From Skermania sp. ID1734 (GTDB lineage: Bacteria > Actinomycetota > Actinomycetes > Mycobacteriales > Mycobacteriaceae), in the NCBI RefSeq assembly GCF_007489285.1, contig NZ_VLIY01000002.1, positions 62,001 through 126,000 on the forward strand: a stretch of DNA of 64,000 nt, given 5' to 3'. The notes beneath the pieces were generated by a model. It saw only the letters and a list, made by a program, of their open reading frames with translations. It had not been told where the DNA came from and ran no database searches. Within the stretch, counting starts at the first letter, position 1. Every line of letters starts with the position of its first letter. The translations under genes were made by a program, and so were the position numbers. Positions 1-8,900 of the stretch are shown here, piece by piece.

Positions 1-22
1 CGGCACTCGCGAACGCCGCACA

Positions 23-1381
23 ATGACCCCTGCCGAGTCGACCGTGTCCCTGCGGCCGGGTGCGCGCTGCCTGATCTCGGCGACCGGGGCAGTGCTGTTG
101 CCGGAGAAGGTATCGCTGACCGCACTGACGCCGGCGCAAGCTGCCCTGCTGCGTCGCCTCAGTACCGGCGAGACGGTCTCTAGTCATGCCGCACACGAAC
201 CGGAGTGCGCCGGCCTGCTCGATCGCCTCAGCGACGGCGGATGGTTGGTGAAAACTGTCCTGCTCGACGGCAACGAACTGTATGAGGTGATGCCGTTCGC
301 AGGTCCTAATCTAACTGATACCCAAGAGCTCCCAGCGGACAAGCCACTGATCCTGTCGAAATTCACTGTGCTGCGTAGGGATGGTGACAGTCTCGTCATG
401 GAGAACCCGCGATCGTGGTGTGACCTGAAGCTTTTCGACGCGCGGGTGCTCGCCGTTGCCACCGGCGCGACGAGCCCGGCCGACGCCGACCTTCCGGAAT
501 CGGTCGTGAGTCAGCTCGTCACCGACCTCCAAGCGGGCGGATTCGTCGTCACCGCGGAATCGATCGAAGACACCGACTTCGCCCTGCGCAGTTGGAGCGC
601 ACACGAATTGTGGTTTCACCGTCGCAGCACGCTCGGTGCACGGGTGCAGAGTTGGGCCCACTTCGGGCCCACGAAATGGGCGTCGAGCTCTTTCCCGCCG
701 CTGCCGACACGACACCGGCCTGGGTCCAAATCCGCCGTGCTGCTGGCGACTCCCGATCTCGACACGCTCGAAATCACCGATGTGACGCTGACCGACGCCA
801 TCGAGCGGCGTGCCTCGTGTCGGGCCTACGATGACGCCGCACCGATCACGGTCGATCAGCTTGGCGAGCTGCTGTATCGGTGCGCTCGCACGCGTGGGTC
901 GAGAGTAGTTGACCGCGAGGAACTTCCGTCCCGACCGTATCCGTCGGGCGGAAGCATTTACGAACTCGAACTGTATCCGGTGGTGCGCTGCGCGGACGGG
1001 CTTGCCCAGGGCATGTATCACTACAACTCCTTCGACCACGCGCTGGAGCTGATTGCCGACGCAGACCATCCCGCGATCGAACGCCTGCTGAGCCCATCCG
1101 CCCTGACGCTCGAGGACGGTCGGCAGCCACAGGTACTGATAGTGATTGCCGCGCGGGCCGGCCGGGTGATGTGGGCGTACGAGCAGATGCCGTACGCGCT
1201 GATCCTCAAACACGTCGGCGTGCTGACCCAGAATCTCTACCTGGTTGCCACGGCCATGGGGCTCGGCGCGGTGGCACAGGGTTACAGCGACACCGCGGCA
1301 TTTGCCGACATCACCGGCACCGACGAGCTCGTCGAGTGCAATGTCGGTGCAGTCGTCGTCGGTAGTCCGGCGCGACACTGA
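23..1381 (+). CDS. SagB-type FMN-dependent azoline oxidase
   Basis: Nitroreductase-fold flavoenzyme of the SagB type, the family that oxidises oxazolines or thiazolines to azoles. The C-terminal half shows the family pattern: ERRASCRAY near residue 261, YPSGGSIYELELYPV near 307 and MYHYN near 331. The first ~210 residues are divergent, as is usual for SagB-like proteins. The frame stays open to the left edge and there is no Shine-Dalgarno before the ATG at 23, so the true start may lie further left and the gene may share an operon with an unseen left neighbour. It meets the last siderophore NRPS tail to tail with one base between the stop codons. Inference: it converts the phenyloxazoline of a mycobactin-like intermediate into the phenyloxazole known from nocobactins. 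A peptide-modifying (RiPP) role is the alternative, but no cyclodehydratase or precursor peptide is visible. Confidence 0.82.
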   Translation: MTPAESTVSLRPGARCLISATGAVLLPEKVSLTALTPAQAALLRRLSTGETVSSHAAHEPECAGLLDRLSDGGWLVKTVLLDGNELYEVMPFAGPNLTDTQELPADKPLILSKFTVLRRDGDSLVMENPRSWCDLKLFDARVLAVATGATSPADADLPESVVSQLVTDLQAGGFVVTAESIEDTDFALRSWSAHELWFHRRSTLGARVQSWAHFGPTKWASSSFPPLPTRHRPGSKSAVLLATPDLDTLEITDVTLTDAIERRASCRAYDDAAPITVDQLGELLYRCARTRGSRVVDREELPSRPYPSGGSIYELELYPVVRCADGLAQGMYHYNSFDHALELIADADHPAIERLLSPSALTLEDGRQPQVLIVIAARAGRVMWAYEQMPYALILKHVGVLTQNLYLVATAMGLGAVAQGYSDTAAFADITGTDELVECNVGAVVVGSPARH

Positions 1382-1382
1382 C

Positions 1383-4300
1383 CTACATCACACTCGCAAT
1401 TGCGACGATCGCGTCCTGCCACAGCGTCGCAAGCTGCTGCGCCTCATCTGCCGTGAACAGATCTTGACCCCACCGCCACGTGGTGAGTAACTGCGGGCCT
1501 TCCGGTCTCGGCACGACCACGGCGGCAACGTCGAGCGCGTAGTGCATCGGCAATTGTGGCTCCGGATCGAGCGGCACCAACCTCTGCCACGCTGGATCCA
1601 TGACTGGTTGCCAATTGTCAGACGAGGACTGCGCGGCCAAATCGAAGCGGCCCAGGTAGTTGAACTCGATCTGCGGTGTCGCACAACCGCATAGCTCGGC
1701 GTCTTTTCGAACGTACCGCAGCAGACCGTAATCAAGGCCGCGGTCCGGAATGCTCCGCAGTTGCTCGTTTACAGCATTCAACAGTGCGAGTACCGCATCC
1801 GGATCACGGCCTGCGGTGTCGACATCCACGTCTGATTCAGCGCCGAATCGGACCGGATAGACCGAGGTGAACCAGCCCACCGTGCGTGTTGTATCGACGC
1901 CGAGTAGGTCGTCTTCGCGCCCGTGCCCTTCCAGCGCCACGAGCGTCCCACATGTCGGGTCCTCGCCGCGGCGGCGGCGCCAGCTGGCGACGGTTATGGT
2001 GAGTGCGGTCAGCAGCACATCGCGAATCCCGATATCGCCGTTGGGACGTCGCAACAGTTTGCCGGTCAGGTCGGCGGGCGTGAGCGCCTCAACGACGGCG
2101 AGGCTTGCCCAGGTATCCCGGCGAGGATCCGGCCTGCGCGAGCCGAGTACCGGGTCCGCGCCCCGACATTGGGCGATCCAGTAATCCCGGCTTGCCTCTG
2201 GTTGGAGCGTTGTCGCCCGTTCGGACAGCAGCCGGGAGAATTCACGATAGCTCGTGTACTCGGCGGTAATCGCCGGTGTCTGTCGGTTCTGGATCCGGGC
2301 GCCCGCGGTGGCGACATCGTCGAGCAGAATGTGCCACGACACGGCGTCGGTGGCCAGATGGTGAATTACCAAGAGCAGCAAGCCATCCCCGTCTGCCCGC
2401 TCGAACCATACCGCGCGAAGCATCACACCGTTGTGCGGCTCGATTTTGTCGATGGTCGGGCGGATGACGTCGGCAATGATGGGCTCGATGTCACCGACTA
2501 CCGGAACATGGTCGAGAAGCTCAGTCGCGCTGACTGTTCCGTGGGGGCGCGCTACGAGGACTGGTTGACCGTCGCGCAACTCCAGTTGCGCGCGCAGCGC
2601 TGGATGGCCATCGACGATCGCCTGCAGAAGCGCTTCGATGTCCGCGCGTTCGGCAGTACGCGGCACCGTGACGAAGGCCGACTGCGTGAATCGCCGATAC
2701 TCTCTGGCCTCGAGCATCCAGCGCAGCACCGGAAGTGGCCACAGCTCGCCGGTGTCGTCGACAGCAGGCGGCTGCACGGCGGGCGCCGGGCTCGTCACTG
2801 CGGCGGCCAAGTCCCGAACCGACGGATGCAGCAACACCACTCGGGGGGTGATCGCTATGCCGAGTCGGCGAGCGCGGTCGACCAGCGAGATCGCGACGAT
2901 GCTGTCCATTCCGAGGTCGAAGAAGTCGTCGTCGATGCCGATTGTGGGGACGGCATCCGGTGTTTGGGCGACCGCTTCGGCGACCACGCTGCAGAGTTGG
3001 CGTTCGAGTTCGGTGCGTGGTTGTGCGCCTCGCTCGCCCGCCTCGGCCATCGCGGCACGGGCCAGCTCCCGCAATGCGTGGGCATCGATCTTCCCGTGCG
3101 CGGTCAGGGGCAGCTGCGCGCGCGCGACGATCCGGGCCGGCACCATGTACGCCGGCAGACTGCCGGTCAGCTGTGCACGTAGGTCGGGCCGGTGGCCGTG
3201 CCCGGATTCCGTCGCCACCAAGCCGACCAACACCGAACCGCCGGACCGCGGTAGCGCGACGACGTGCGCGCTTGTCACTCCCGGCAGGCCACGGAGCGCC
3301 ACCTCGATCTCACCGAGTTCGATCCGATAACCACGCACCTTGACCTGGTTGTCGCGGCGGCCCAGGAACTCGAGACTGCCGTCGGTCCGGTAGCGCACCA
3401 AGTCCCCGGTGCGATACATACGCTGGCCCGGACGAAACGGGTCAGCGACGAAACTAGTTGCGGTGGTTGCCGGTTGGTCGTGATAGCCGCGGGTGATCTG
3501 AGGGCCGGAAAGGTACAGTTCGCCGGCCACTCCGGTGGGCGCCGGTCGCATCCCGGAATCCAGCACATGCGCCGCCGTTCCGGCCGTCGGTTCACCGATC
3601 GTCGGTTGCGCCGCCGTCGCCACCCCCATCTGTGCGTGATTCTTCACCGCCCGCGGTGAAAAATCACGCACAGGGGCGGGGGCGGGGGCAGGGGTTGTGG
3701 CAGTGCGGATCGACGCGACCATAGCCTCGACGGTGGTCTCGGTCGGGCCGTAGCAGTTGTAGACGTCCGCACGCTCGAGGGATCGGAGCAGTCGCCACGT
3801 GTCGGGCGCGATGGCCTCGCCGCCGAGGGCGAGCACCGAAAGGTGTTGGTGGGCACCCGCCTGCCGCAACTGGGCGAACATCGACGGTGACGTGTCGATC
3901 ATGTCGAGCTGGTGCTCGATGATGCCGTCCACGAGGCGCTGGGCGTCGCGCATTTCCTCGGCATCGAACAGGTGGATCGCATGACCGTCCAACAGTCCGA
4001 CGAGCGGTTGCCATGATGCGTCGAAACTCAACGACCAGGCATGGGCGATGCGTAACTTGCGGCCCAGCCGGGCGACGGCGGGTCGGTACACCCGCTCGCG
4101 ATGATCGGCGAAATAGCTGACCACGGCTCGGTGGGTACCGATGACGCCCTTGGGAAGGCCGGTCGACCCGGACGTGAAGATCAGATAGGCGGCATTGTCT
4201 GGATGCGCGGCGGGGCGTGCACCGGGCAGCGTTGCGGTCGGCGCGGGGTCGTCGAGATTGAGCAGACCCAATCTGCCGTGACACAGCGACTCGGACTCGG

Positions 4301-5987
4301 TTGCCGTGATGATCACCGCCGGGTTCGCCTGGGCCAGGAGAACATCGATGCGTTCCTGGGGGAGTGTCACGTCCACCGGAACGTAGGCGGCACCGCACTC
4401 CAGCACGGCCAAGAGGGCAACGACGCTCCGGGTACTGCGCGGCAGCACTAGGGCGACAACGTCTTCCGGTCCGATGCCAAGACCACGAAGTCGATGCGCC
4501 AGTTCAGCGACGGCCGTGTGTAGTTCGCGGTAGGTGTACCGCTCGCCCTTCGCTGTCAGTGCGATTGCGTCCGGGGTCGCCGTCGCCTGGCTGGTGAAGA
4601 GGCCCGAGACGGTTGCGGCCGGATCGATAAGAGGTGCGGCGGAGTGGGTGCCGCGGGAGCGCTCGCAGTCCAGTAGCACATCGAGACGGTCCGGTGAGTC
4701 CGCGGAACGGTCGGGAAGTTGTTCGAGGACCCGCAGCACCCGCGAGCCGATATCGGCGCCGGACCAGCGCCGCACCACATCCGGTGTCGCCTCGACAAGA
4801 ACGACCAACTCGTCATCACGAAGGTATGCCACCACAGTCAGCGGGTAGTGGGCGAGGCTTTCCATGGTGACCGGCAGAAATCGAGTGCCGTCGGCGGTGG
4901 TCACCGGATTGGTTGCCGCCTCGATGGGCGCGTTCTCGAAGAGGAACAGCGTGTCGAACAGCGCCGGATGACCGGCGGCGCGCTGCACGGCAGACAGACT
5001 GACGAAGCTGAGCTCACGCATCGCGGCGAACTCGCGCTGCAGCCGCTGACAGTGCTGCACAACGTTTGTCGACGCGTCGAGGACCGCCACGGTGGGCACC
5101 GTGTTGATGAACAGTCCGATCATCGATTCGACGCCGTCGAGAACGTCCGGGCGTCCGGACACGGTGGTGCCGAAGACGACGTCGCGCCGGTCCGCGAGCC
5201 GGCTCAGCGTCAGCGCCCACGCGAACTGCACGGCCGTGCTCATGGTGAGTCCATGCGTGCGGCACCAGTATTGCAGTGCCGCTGTGGCTGTCCGACCGAG
5301 CGCTACCCGAGTGCGTTGTGGCTCGGCCGCTCCCACACTGGTGGTGTCGGCGTCGAACAGCAGCAACGGCTCCTCGATCGGCTTGAGGTAATCCGCCCAG
5401 CGCTGCACCGCGCCGAGGTGATCCTGGCGCTGCAGCCACGCAATGTAGTCACGGTAGGGTCGCACCGGAGGAAGCGACTCACCCTGTCCGCCAGCATCAT
5501 AGGCGGCGACGAGTTCGGTGCAGAATACCGCCGCGGACCAGCCGTCCATGAGCAGGTGGTGGGCGGTGACCAGAAGCCGGCGCCGCGGCACATCGCCGGG
5601 AGAACTCACGTGCACCAACACGATTCGCAGCGCAGGCCCGCGCGCGAGGTCGAACGGACGCAAGCGCTCCTCGGTGGCCAGCGCATCGAAGTCTTCGGCG
5701 GCTGCATCGGTTTCACGCAACGGCACCGTGACCGATGCCGGCACGACCTGGACAGGTTTGGCAACGTTGCGGTCCCAGAACGACACCCGGAGGTTAGGGT
5801 GGCGCCGCAACACCACCGCGACGCTGGCTCGTAGTCGGTTCGAATCGAGTGGACCGGTGATGTCGACGACGAACTGCATTGTGTAGACATCGATTCCACC
5901 GTCGGCGTCACTGGCCAGCTTGGCGAGCGAAAAGAGTCCTTCCTGTAAAGGGCTGAGGGCGAGCACATCTTCGATATTCCCGCTCAT
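1383..5987 (-). CDS. mbtF: Siderophore NRPS, C-A-PCP-E (MbtF-like)
   Basis: Terminal NRPS module, probably adding the second (hydroxy)lysine of a mycobactin/nocobactin-type siderophore. Condensation domain with HHLLMDGW at about residue 142. Adenylation domain with FTSGSTGLPKG near 600, NCYGPTE near 744, YRTGDLV near 859 and HGKID near 964. Carrier protein with LGMDSI near 1027. Epimerisation-type domain with HHLATDAVSW near 1210, EGHGRE near 1353, VGWFTSVYPV near 1370 and FNYLGR near 1441. There is no thioesterase, so release probably uses the last domain or lysine lactamisation. Start chosen at 5987: its ATG overlaps the upstream stop (ATGA) with GGAGG seven bases before it. The adenylation domain carries a ~40-residue Pro/Ala-rich insertion (about 757-796) made by a DNA palindrome and a G-tract, absent from the sister domain in the upstream NRPS. 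Lysine specificity is inferred from synteny, not read from the pocket. Confidence 0.9.
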   Translation of the reverse strand: MSGNIEDVLALSPLQEGLFSLAKLASDADGGIDVYTMQFVVDITGPLDSNRLRASVAVVLRRHPNLRVSFWDRNVAKPVQVVPASVTVPLRETDAAAEDFDALATEERLRPFDLARGPALRIVLVHVSSPGDVPRRRLLVTAHHLLMDGWSAAVFCTELVAAYDAGGQGESLPPVRPYRDYIAWLQRQDHLGAVQRWADYLKPIEEPLLLFDADTTSVGAAEPQRTRVALGRTATAALQYWCRTHGLTMSTAVQFAWALTLSRLADRRDVVFGTTVSGRPDVLDGVESMIGLFINTVPTVAVLDASTNVVQHCQRLQREFAAMRELSFVSLSAVQRAAGHPALFDTLFLFENAPIEAATNPVTTADGTRFLPVTMESLAHYPLTVVAYLRDDELVVLVEATPDVVRRWSGADIGSRVLRVLEQLPDRSADSPDRLDVLLDCERSRGTHSAAPLIDPAATVSGLFTSQATATPDAIALTAKGERYTYRELHTAVAELAHRLRGLGIGPEDVVALVLPRSTRSVVALLAVLECGAAYVPVDVTLPQERIDVLLAQANPAVIITATESESLCHGRLGLLNLDDPAPTATLPGARPAAHPDNAAYLIFTSGSTGLPKGVIGTHRAVVSYFADHRERVYRPAVARLGRKLRIAHAWSLSFDASWQPLVGLLDGHAIHLFDAEEMRDAQRLVDGIIEHQLDMIDTSPSMFAQLRQAGAHQHLSVLALGGEAIAPDTWRLLRSLERADVYNCYGPTETTVEAMVASIRTATTPAPAPAPVRDFSPRAVKNHAQMGVATAAQPTIGEPTAGTAAHVLDSGMRPAPTGVAGELYLSGPQITRGYHDQPATTATSFVADPFRPGQRMYRTGDLVRYRTDGSLEFLGRRDNQVKVRGYRIELGEIEVALRGLPGVTSAHVVALPRSGGSVLVGLVATESGHGHRPDLRAQLTGSLPAYMVPARIVARAQLPLTAHGKIDAHALRELARAAMAEAGERGAQPRTELERQLCSVVAEAVAQTPDAVPTIGIDDDFFDLGMDSIVAISLVDRARRLGIAITPRVVLLHPSVRDLAAAVTSPAPAVQPPAVDDTGELWPLPVLRWMLEAREYRRFTQSAFVTVPRTAERADIEALLQAIVDGHPALRAQLELRDGQPVLVARPHGTVSATELLDHVPVVGDIEPIIADVIRPTIDKIEPHNGVMLRAVWFERADGDGLLLLVIHHLATDAVSWHILLDDVATAGARIQNRQTPAITAEYTSYREFSRLLSERATTLQPEASRDYWIAQCRGADPVLGSRRPDPRRDTWASLAVVEALTPADLTGKLLRRPNGDIGIRDVLLTALTITVASWRRRRGEDPTCGTLVALEGHGREDDLLGVDTTRTVGWFTSVYPVRFGAESDVDVDTAGRDPDAVLALLNAVNEQLRSIPDRGLDYGLLRYVRKDAELCGCATPQIEFNYLGRFDLAAQSSSDNWQPVMDPAWQRLVPLDPEPQLPMHYALDVAAVVVPRPEGPQLLTTWRWGQDLFTADEAQQLATLWQDAIVAIASVM
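3630..3673. repeat. 44-bp near-perfect palindrome inside the NRPS adenylation domain
   Basis: Arms CTGTGCGTGATT... (3630-3650) and ...AATCACGCACAG (3653-3673) match at 20 of 21 positions around a 2-bp centre. It lies in frame in the mbtF-like gene between adenylation motifs A5 and A6 and encodes about RDFSPRAVKNHAQ. The homologous linker in the upstream NRPS lacks it, which suggests a small inserted palindromic element. Confidence 0.85.
3673..3694 (+). repeat. G-quadruplex-type G-tract next to the palindrome
   Basis: Four runs of 4-5 G separated by one or two bases (GGGG C GGGGG C GGGGG CA GGGG) on the plus strand, which is the template strand of the NRPS gene. It encodes an Ala/Pro repeat (PAPAPAP) in the adenylation domain linker and directly abuts the right arm of the palindrome, so the two probably form one insertion. 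Folding into a quadruplex is a prediction from the pattern only. Confidence 0.7.
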
Positions 5988-8900
5988 CCCTCCGCCTCCC
6001 ATGCGGCTGCCAAGCCAGCCAGCTCAGCGTCGCTGAGACCAGATGCCGACATCGGCGCCGAGCGATGGTCTTCCACCACGGTCGCGTCATCCACGGCCGC
6101 CGCGAGATCACGAATCGTGAAGTGCTCGAAGACAAGCTGCGGTGTCAGCGGCACACCGAGCTCGTTTGCGCGCACCGCCCATTGGATCGACATCACGCTG
6201 TCGCCGCCCAGCGCGAAGAAGCCGTCGTCGGGTGCCACCTCGTCGATCTCGAGCAACTCGGCAAGCAGGTCGGCAAGAACGCGCTCCGTCTCGGACATCG
6301 CGGAGGTGCTCGACCGCACCGGTTCGGATACCACGGTGGTCGTCGGGGCGCCGATGTGCACGTTGCCATGTACGTCCCAACGAGCTGGTATGCCCGTGCG
6401 GAACAACCGCGAGTCGCGTGCAAACGGATCGGCGACGAATCGGCAGGCGGTGCGCGCCGGGTCGTCGTGATAACCGACGGCGAGCGCCGGGCCACCGAGG
6501 TAAAGCTCGCCAACAACGTTGTGCGGCACGGGACGCATCCGTGCATCGAGCACCAGGCGCCGGCCAACCTCGCCGCACACTTCGGAGCGCCACTGGTCGC
6601 TGCGGCACATCGAGTGCGGCGCGAGCGCGGTAAGTACTTCTGCCGTTACCGGCGCCAATTCGGTTGTGCGCCAGGAGCGCACCGATGGCAGCATCGATAC
6701 TCCGGAATGCGCTATGTTGGCGAGCGCCTGCGGCCGGCAAACCACATCGGTTACTTGATGCTCCACGATGACCTGGGCCAGTAGCGCCGCGTCGTCGATC
6801 TCATGATCGCAAACAAGCAGCATCGTCGCCGAAGCCGCCAGCCCGGCACGGACTTCCGATAGCAATTGGGGATCATCGGCAGGTAGCGCCAACAACCGGA
6901 CGTCGGGGGCGCCACAGCTCGCCGGGACGCGCGCGGCTGCAGCGGCGACTGCGGCGGGAGCCACCAACAGTCCGTCGGACACAACGCATTCGCGGTGTGC
7001 CAAGGCCTGAAGTTTGCCCAGCGCCGTATCGACCGGCGCGGCGGGCGTGGCGGCGACAAGACGGATCCCCTCGGCATCGAACACTGCGGGCAAGGGCGAT
7101 GTTTGACTGCTTCGGCTCCACTCGCCGAGGACCCGCTGGGCGCGCTCCGCACCGAGTACGTCGATATCCGCGACCGCCATATCAGGTGCGGCGGCGAAAG
7201 CCTCGAAAACCGACCGCAGCCCACTGGCCAGCATCTCGACGGTGTCTGACTCGTAAAGGTCGCTGTTGGCGACGATGCGCGCGGAAATCGACTCGTCCGG
7301 CCGCACCGCAAAGCTGACGTTGATGTCGAGGAAGGACGTGTCGAACTCGACCGGCCGCAGTGTCATCGTGGTCTGCGCGGCGTCGTCGAGTACGTAGGCG
7401 CTCTCGGTGTCGTGGAAGTGAATCATCACCTGAAACAGCGGGTTCCGCGCCCGCGTGCGTCGAGGTGCCAGCGCGTCAACGAGTCGTTCGATCGGCACTT
7501 CCTGGTGGACGAACGCCGTCAGTGCCGTGTCCCGGCAGCGTTGCAGCAACGTCCGCACCGAGGGGTTACCCGCGAGGTCGCAGCGCAAGACCACCATGTT
7601 GGCAAACAGGCCGACGAGGCCAGCCATAGCCGGGTCACTGCGACCATCCACCGGCGTTCCCAGCGCGATGTCGTCGCCGGCGCCAAGCCGGCACAGGAGT
7701 GTGGCCAGCGCGGCTTGGCAGACCATGAATTCGGTGGCACCGCTGGCAACCGCCAGTTCGCGCAGCCGATTTCTCGTCACGGCGGAAATCTCGAACGACG
7801 CGATTTCGCCGTGCTTACCGAGCGCGACGGGGCGCGGGTGGTCGGTGGCGACGGTGATCGAATCCGGAATCCCGGCCAGCGCGGTACGCCAATGTTCGAT
7901 CTCCGACCGACCGAATTCCGCTGCGGCCGAATCGGTGCCGGCGTCATCGAAGATGGCGCGTTGCCACAGCGCGTAGTCGGCGTACTCGATGCCGCCGTCA
8001 CTGTGGGTGACGACATTGCGGTCGCGGCGAACACGGTACGCGTCGATCACCTCCGACCGGAATACGGCGAAAGATGCGTGATCGGCGACGATGTGATGCA
8101 TCAGTATCGACAGCACCCGCGAACTTTCACCCAGTACAAAAAGTTCGGCCCGCACGAGCGGTTCAGCGTCGATCACAAAGGCGTGCCCCGCAATCCGAGC
8201 CAGCTCGCCCTCCAGTTCGGTTGCATCGACATGGGTAATTGGCACCGGGATACGCATACCCGGATCGATGTGTTGGCATGGGACGCCGTCGAATTCCGGG
8301 AAGGTAGTGCGCAGTGCGGAATGGCGGGCGACGACGTCGTTGATTGCCGCGGCCAACGCTTCGTCGTCCACCGGACCATCTATCTCGATGGTGAAGGGTA
8401 GGTTGCCCACCGAACTCGGGCCGTCCATCCGGTACTGGAACCACATGGCCAACTGGGGATAGGACAGCGGTATTCGGTGTGGCCGTGGACCGCGGGTCAG
8501 CGGTGGACGCTGCGCGGCCGAGGCGGGGGGTGCGGTAGCCGGCATTTCTTCGCCGGTTTCGTCGAGGTCGATGCCGAACTCGTCGATCACGAGGGCACGA
8601 ATGTGGTGGGCGAGCCCGGCGACGGTCGGGTGGTCGAAGGGAACCCGCAGCTCCACCTCCACGCCGAACTCCGCGCGGATCAACGTCACCAGGCGGGCCG
8701 CCAGCATCGAGTGCCCGCCGAGATCGAAGAAGGAATCGTCGCGACCGACCCGTTCGACGCCGAACAACTCGCCAAACATCGCGCCCAACCGGATCTCGGT
8801 GGCTGTCGCGGGGGCGCGGAACGGCTGTGGGGCGTTCGCAGTGGGATCCGGCAGCGCAGCGCGATCGAGCTTGCCGTGCGCGGTCAGCGGAATCTCGGCA

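Noticed and set aside
311-1378. Long minus-strand frame opposite the SagB-like gene
   Set aside because: High-GC shadow frame: Arg/Gly/Val-rich, no motifs, fully covered by a strongly supported gene.
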